A stretch of 64,000 nucleotides of DNA from contig CAWIBU010000009.1 in NCBI GenBank assembly GCA_963834445.1, forward strand, positions 1,426,001 to 1,490,000, read 5' to 3'. Below are positions 60,219 to 64,000 of the stretch, one piece after another (within the stretch, counting starts at the first letter, position 1; each line of letters starts with the position of its first letter). The notes below the pieces were generated by a model. That model saw only the letters and a list, made by a program, of their open reading frames with translations, was not told the origin of the DNA and ran no database searches. This DNA is from PALSA-350 sp963834445 (GTDB lineage Bacteria > Acidobacteriota > Terriglobia > Terriglobales > Acidobacteriaceae). The position numbers were made by a program, and so were the translations under genes.

Positions 60219-60336
60219 GGAGCGTAGCGGAGGGATCTGCGGTGCGCCTTTCCCCCCGAACCAAGGCCCTACAAGTGAGCTCGCGGATCTCGACCCCGCC
60301 ACTTTATTACTTAGGAGCGCACCCTGCCACGCGGTC

Positions 60337-62064
60337 CTAAGCCTGGTAAACCGTCTTGCCGCCCACCACGGTGCGCACAATCTGGATGTCTTTGATCTTC
60401 CCCACCTCCACGGTGTGGAAGTCATCGGCCAGCACGACAAAATCCGCCAGCTTGCCCACGCTAATCGATCCTTTGCTCTTCTCTTCGCGCGCATTGTAAG
60501 CCCCGTTGATGGTATTCACCCGCAGCGCCTCATCCAGGCTGATCTTCTGGTTCGCCCCCCACGTCTCCCCGTTCCAGCCGGTGCGCGTCACCATCCCTTG
60601 CATGGCCATGAGCGGGGCGAAGGGACCCGGGCTGAAATCCGAACCGGCCGCCGGAGTAACTCCCGCATCGATCAGGGTACGAAACGGAGTCATGTGCCGC
60701 ATCACGTCTTCGCCATAAAAGTGAAACTTGTCCGAATTGTAATAGGCATAGGTACTGAACTCCGCGGGGACCACATCCAGCGCCTTCATGCGCGCCACCA
60801 GGCTGTCATTCAACAGGCTGCAGTGGGTGATCTTCGGCCGCGTGTCCACGCGCGGATAAAGCTTGAGCGCGCGCTCATACGCAGTAAGCACGCGGTCGAT
60901 CGCCACGTCTCCATTGGCATGACAATTGAGCCGGATATTGGCGCGATGCACCCGTTCGACCCAGGCGTTCAGATCCTCCTGCGTCTCGGTCAGATTGCCA
61001 TGATAGGGCGGAGTGATGTCTTTGTAGGGCGTACTGATGGCCATGGTGCGCTCAGAAAAGGAGCCATCGACCGTGTGCTCCGCGGTGGCGCCGAAACGGA
61101 TGTACTCATCGCCGAAACCGGTTTCGATGCCGTTGGCGATCATCGCTTCCAGCAACTCGTCATAGGGTTCATAGCTGACCCGGTGCAGCAATCCGCCGCG
61201 CAGGCGCTGCTGCTGCATCGCCGGCAGCACGCCGATCTCATCATGGTGGACCGTGGTCAACCCATACTGCACAAACTTCTGCGAAATAAACGCGACCCCG
61301 TCGAACACCCGCTTCTGTTTCACCGCAGCGGACCACGTCATCCGCGCCCCAACCTTGTTGAGCGTTTCCATCGCACGATCGGTCACGCGGCCGTTCAGCT
61401 CGCCCATTTGATTTCGGTCGTAAGTCCCGCCGTAGGGGTTGGGCGTATCTTTGCTGACCCCCGCCATCTGGAAGGCCTTGCTGTTATAGAACCCGGTGTG
61501 GCCGCCGCGGTGATGCACGCAGACCGGGTGTACGCTCGAGACCCGATCCAGGTCCTGCACGTTGAGCGGGCGCTTGTCCTTTAGTTTGGTGTCATCGTGG
61601 AAGTAGCCCTCTACCCAGCTGCCGGGCGGCGTCGCTTGGGCCCGCACGCGGAGCTTTTCGACAATGCTGTCGATGGTAACAAACTCCACCTCGTAGGGGT
61701 TGCCCACCAGCACGTTGTAGAGCAGGCCTTCGCCGCCGCCATGGTTGTGCGTGTCGATGAACCCGGGAACGACGGTCATTTGCTTTGCATCGTAGGTCTG
61801 CGTCTTCTTCCCGATGAGACCCTTGATGTCTGCGGTGCTGCCCACCGCGGTAAAACGTCCGCGCTGGATAGCGAAGGCCTCCGCTTTGGGCATACCCGTG
61901 TCAACCGTGTACACCCTGGCATTGAACACAACCAGATCCGCGTCCCGGTGGTTGTCGGTCTGCTGTGCGCCGGCTGGGAACCATGAGCGGCCCGCCACAC
62001 CAGCGGCGCCCAGGCCCATAAGGTTGAGAAAATCGCGACGGTTCGGTCGACGGAGCGTAGCCAT
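60337..62064 (-). CDS. Tat-exported amidohydrolase (YtcJ-like)
   Basis: The 575-residue protein starts with a twin-arginine signal (NRRDFLNLMGLGAAGVAG). It has the amidohydrolase-3 plan: ADLVVFNARVYTVDTGMPKAEAFAIQRGRFTAVG, metal-binding GFIDTHNHGGGEG (HxH), the carboxylated lysine region is not clear, later histidines in CVHHRGGHTGFYN and LTTVHHDEIG, RLNCHANGDVAIDRVL, and an Asp in AAGSDFSPGPFAPLMAMQGMV. YtcJ-type enzymes deacylate or hydrolyse N-substituted compounds; the substrate is unknown. It converges on MIOX and is divergent from nothing else in the window. Confidence 0.92.
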   Translation of the reverse strand: MATLRRPNRRDFLNLMGLGAAGVAGRSWFPAGAQQTDNHRDADLVVFNARVYTVDTGMPKAEAFAIQRGRFTAVGSTADIKGLIGKKTQTYDAKQMTVVPGFIDTHNHGGGEGLLYNVLVGNPYEVEFVTIDSIVEKLRVRAQATPPGSWVEGYFHDDTKLKDKRPLNVQDLDRVSSVHPVCVHHRGGHTGFYNSKAFQMAGVSKDTPNPYGGTYDRNQMGELNGRVTDRAMETLNKVGARMTWSAAVKQKRVFDGVAFISQKFVQYGLTTVHHDEIGVLPAMQQQRLRGGLLHRVSYEPYDELLEAMIANGIETGFGDEYIRFGATAEHTVDGSFSERTMAISTPYKDITPPYHGNLTETQEDLNAWVERVHRANIRLNCHANGDVAIDRVLTAYERALKLYPRVDTRPKITHCSLLNDSLVARMKALDVVPAEFSTYAYYNSDKFHFYGEDVMRHMTPFRTLIDAGVTPAAGSDFSPGPFAPLMAMQGMVTRTGWNGETWGANQKISLDEALRVNTINGAYNAREEKSKGSISVGKLADFVVLADDFHTVEVGKIKDIQIVRTVVGGKTVYQA

Positions 62065-62156
62065 GCATGCAACCTAACACGACTCGAGCCGGGTTGAGAC
62101 CTTTCGTTGTGAGGAAAAGTAAGCACGCCAGGGTGCGCGCAACCCGGGCCGCAAAC

Positions 62157-64000
62157 CTACTGCTCGCGCATCAGGCTTGCCGGGTCGGCGTGCAGTGCCC
62201 GTCGTACCGGGCCGACGACGGCCAGCGAGCCCGTCAGCAACACCGTCAACAAAACCGCTGCCAGCACCAACGGATCCTGGGCTGAAGCCTGGTAAACAAT
62301 ATGCGAAAGCAGGCCGCTGGTGGCCAATCCCAGACCCATACCGATGGCTGACCCGGCGCAGATCAGGATCAGCAGCTGACCCAGCGCCGCCGAGAGGATC
62401 TGTTTCCCCTGTGCCCCCAGGGCCACGCGGATGCTCAGCTCACGCATGCGCTTGCTCACCGTGTACGAAGCAAGGCCGAAGGTGCCGGTTATCGAAAGCA
62501 GCAAGCCAAAAACTCCGAACAGGCACAGCGCCACCGTGGCCGCCTGGGCGGGGAAAAAACTGAACGCAAGTTGATTCGTCCAGGTAGCCGATGAGCGAAT
62601 GGGGATTGCGGGATCGAGCGTGCGCACCAACTTCCGCACCGTCACCGCCATGTCGGCGGCAGTCATCCCGGAACCATCCGGCCGGGTCCGCACCACCACC
62701 GATGTCATCGTGCTCGGTTGCTGCAGGATGGGAAAGTACACCGCCTCCTGCGGATCTTCACTGGTGAGAAAGTATTTGCCATCGGCCACCATGCCAACGA
62801 TCTGAATCAACATTCCATCGTGGTTTTTGAAGGAGCGGCCGATTGCATCATCGACGTGGAAAAGGCTGCGCGCAAATTGCCGATTCACGATGGCCACCGC
62901 TGGCGTCTTGGCCGTGTCCGTCGGCCGGAAATCTCGTCCCGCCAGTAACGGCGTTCCGGCCGCGGTCAGGTAGCCCGGCGATATGTTGTAGAAGAAGGTA
63001 TCGAAGGCTTCATTCGACGGTCGCAAATCCGACGTTTCCTGTTTGTACACAGGCGTTGATGGTGTATCGGCCAGCGGCGTGCCATTGGCATAGCCTGCGG
63101 CCTCCACTCCGGGCAGACGTAGAATTTTTTCCTGAAGCTGGCGCTGGAATTGTGCCGCCGCTTCGCTGCTGTAAGCGGCCTGGCTCAAATCGAACTTTGT
63201 CAGGGTGGCATTGCGGGGTTGTATCCCGATATCGGTTGCCAGCGCTTTATGCAGGCCGCGCAACGAAACAAAAGCTGCGGTAACGGTCACGCAACACAGG
63301 GCGACCTGCGCCGCAAGCAGCAAGTCGCGCAGCTTCCAACGGCCGGCTGCGGATATCTGGCCCCCGCTACCACCGCCTTTAATCGCCTCATTGGGATCGG
63401 TCTTCAATATCTGGCCCAGTGGCATCAAGCCGAACAGGGCGCCCGCAATCATCGAGATGAGGAACGCCATCAGTAGCAACGATGGTTGCGGATCCAGCGC
63501 AAACCGCACCGGGTAATCCGTAGGCGGATGCCACGTCGCCAAACCTGTAAGTGCGATCCAGGATAAGCCACAGGCGCACGCGCCTCCGAGCATCGAGATC
63601 ACAAAGGCTTCCATCAAAACCTGGCGCACAATGCGCCACCGGCTCGAACCAATGGACACGCGAATGGCGATCTCGCGCGTGCGGTCCGCGGTGCGCGCGG
63701 CAAATAGGCCCCCCAGGTTGGCGCACGCGGCCAGCAGCACGATGAACGCCAATCCCATCACCCCACCCAGAAAGCGGCGCATCGCCCCGCGAACAAAATT
63801 GCCAATCAGCCCGGGCGGCGCCAGTTTGAACGCCAATCCCTCTTCTTCCTTGGGGTCACGCTTGGCGATCAAAGCAGCCGTCCGGTCCAGTTCGCCCTGG
63901 GCCTGCGCAAGGGTGACCCCGTCCTTCAGGCGTGCAATCGGAAAGACCATCTTATTGCTTCGATCCTCAAGCCAGTTCACACCGTCCAGCGACGCCTGGT
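62157..64000 (-). CDS. ABC transporter permease (MacB/FtsX type), N-terminus outside window
   Basis: The frame runs off the window end, so the N-terminal part is missing. What remains is the end of the first MacB core (PIARLKDGVTLAQAQGELDRTAALI), an FtsX block (RFLGGVMGLAFIVLLAACANLGGLFAARTADRTREIAIRVSIG), a second core and the last FtsX domain (MRELSIRVALGAQGKQILSAALGQLLILICAG) ending DPASLMREQ. It is the same kind of permease as the frameshifted one at 5350-7994, here with an intact frame. No ATPase gene is seen beside it. In this phylum such genes often act without a neighbouring partner. Confidence 0.9.
   Translation of the reverse strand, partial: QASLDGVNWLEDRSNKMVFPIARLKDGVTLAQAQGELDRTAALIAKRDPKEEEGLAFKLAPPGLIGNFVRGAMRRFLGGVMGLAFIVLLAACANLGGLFAARTADRTREIAIRVSIGSSRWRIVRQVLMEAFVISMLGGACACGLSWIALTGLATWHPPTDYPVRFALDPQPSLLLMAFLISMIAGALFGLMPLGQILKTDPNEAIKGGGSGGQISAAGRWKLRDLLLAAQVALCCVTVTAAFVSLRGLHKALATDIGIQPRNATLTKFDLSQAAYSSEAAAQFQRQLQEKILRLPGVEAAGYANGTPLADTPSTPVYKQETSDLRPSNEAFDTFFYNISPGYLTAAGTPLLAGRDFRPTDTAKTPAVAIVNRQFARSLFHVDDAIGRSFKNHDGMLIQIVGMVADGKYFLTSEDPQEAVYFPILQQPSTMTSVVVRTRPDGSGMTAADMAVTVRKLVRTLDPAIPIRSSATWTNQLAFSFFPAQAATVALCLFGVFGLLLSITGTFGLASYTVSKRMRELSIRVALGAQGKQILSAALGQLLILICAGSAIGMGLGLATSGLLSHIVYQASAQDPLVLAAVLLTVLLTGSLAVVGPVRRALHADPASLMREQ

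Larger units (their letters stand above)
59590..60330. repeat. repeat block E (with two interrupted cores)
   Basis: The 800 bases between the MIOX and amidohydrolase stops (convergent) contain no gene. There is an interrupted core (59627-59780), an uninterrupted one near 59825, a hairpin module CTTGCCTGGCGGCAAG near 59937, a short core near 60013 and a second interrupted one (60101-60250). All read GTCATCCCGACC...GGATCTGC on the plus strand. The frame at 59976 and others translate repeats. Confidence 0.88.

Overview
The window looks like a high-GC chromosomal segment from a soil-type Acidobacteriota, most likely class Terriglobia. This is inferred from the gene repertoire: a PadR regulator overlapping an acidobacterial-type MacB/FtsX permease, a large Ser/Thr kinase with TPRs, a Wzi-like outer-membrane protein, a FecR/Trp-rich surface protein, and very many short intergenic repeats. 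I found no rRNA, no tRNA, no CRISPR array and no transposase gene.

Layout. 1-10.1 kb: a partial secreted amidohydrolase, a Nudix hydrolase, the TPR kinase, PadR, a frameshifted ABC permease and Wzi. 10.3-25.1 kb: an E1-alpha-like protein, argJ, an ABC ATPase, a candidate small RNA locus, thiG, ruvC, two secreted proteins, rsmA, glgA, an amino-acid permease, uvrC and an OmpA-type lipoprotein. 25.2-36.5 kb: the run uvrA / CPBP protease / pyrE (all minus), small and secreted hypotheticals, nitroreductase, Nudix, alpha/beta hydrolase, ubiX, purB and glutaredoxin. 36.5-52.6 kb: core genes (dgt, purH, fabG, recA, coaD, a tandem ThyX-like protein, rhomboid) separated by four large repeat blocks, with one glycosyltransferase isolated between two of them. 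52.6-64 kb: a two-subunit molybdenum hydroxylase (IorAB type), a VapBC pair, an inositol oxygenase locus (LacI regulator, sugar transporter, unannotated 41-aa membrane peptide, MIOX), a Tat-exported amidohydrolase and a partial ABC permease.

The most unusual content is of two kinds. First, a nested repeat system: a 198-bp unit, often tandem, is interrupted at one fixed position by a 105-bp element with inverted ends (six copies), and one palindrome near 13.9 kb carries both the filled and the empty site. Second, the myo-inositol oxygenase locus has two LacI-type operators in its divergent promoter region and a hidden small membrane ORF. Other points worth checking are an in-frame G7 slippery heptamer in the ABC permease, a promoter-to-terminator small transcript at 13.6 kb, an E1-alpha homologue with a degenerate ThDP motif, and a duplicated ThyX fold lacking a canonical flavin motif in its first half.
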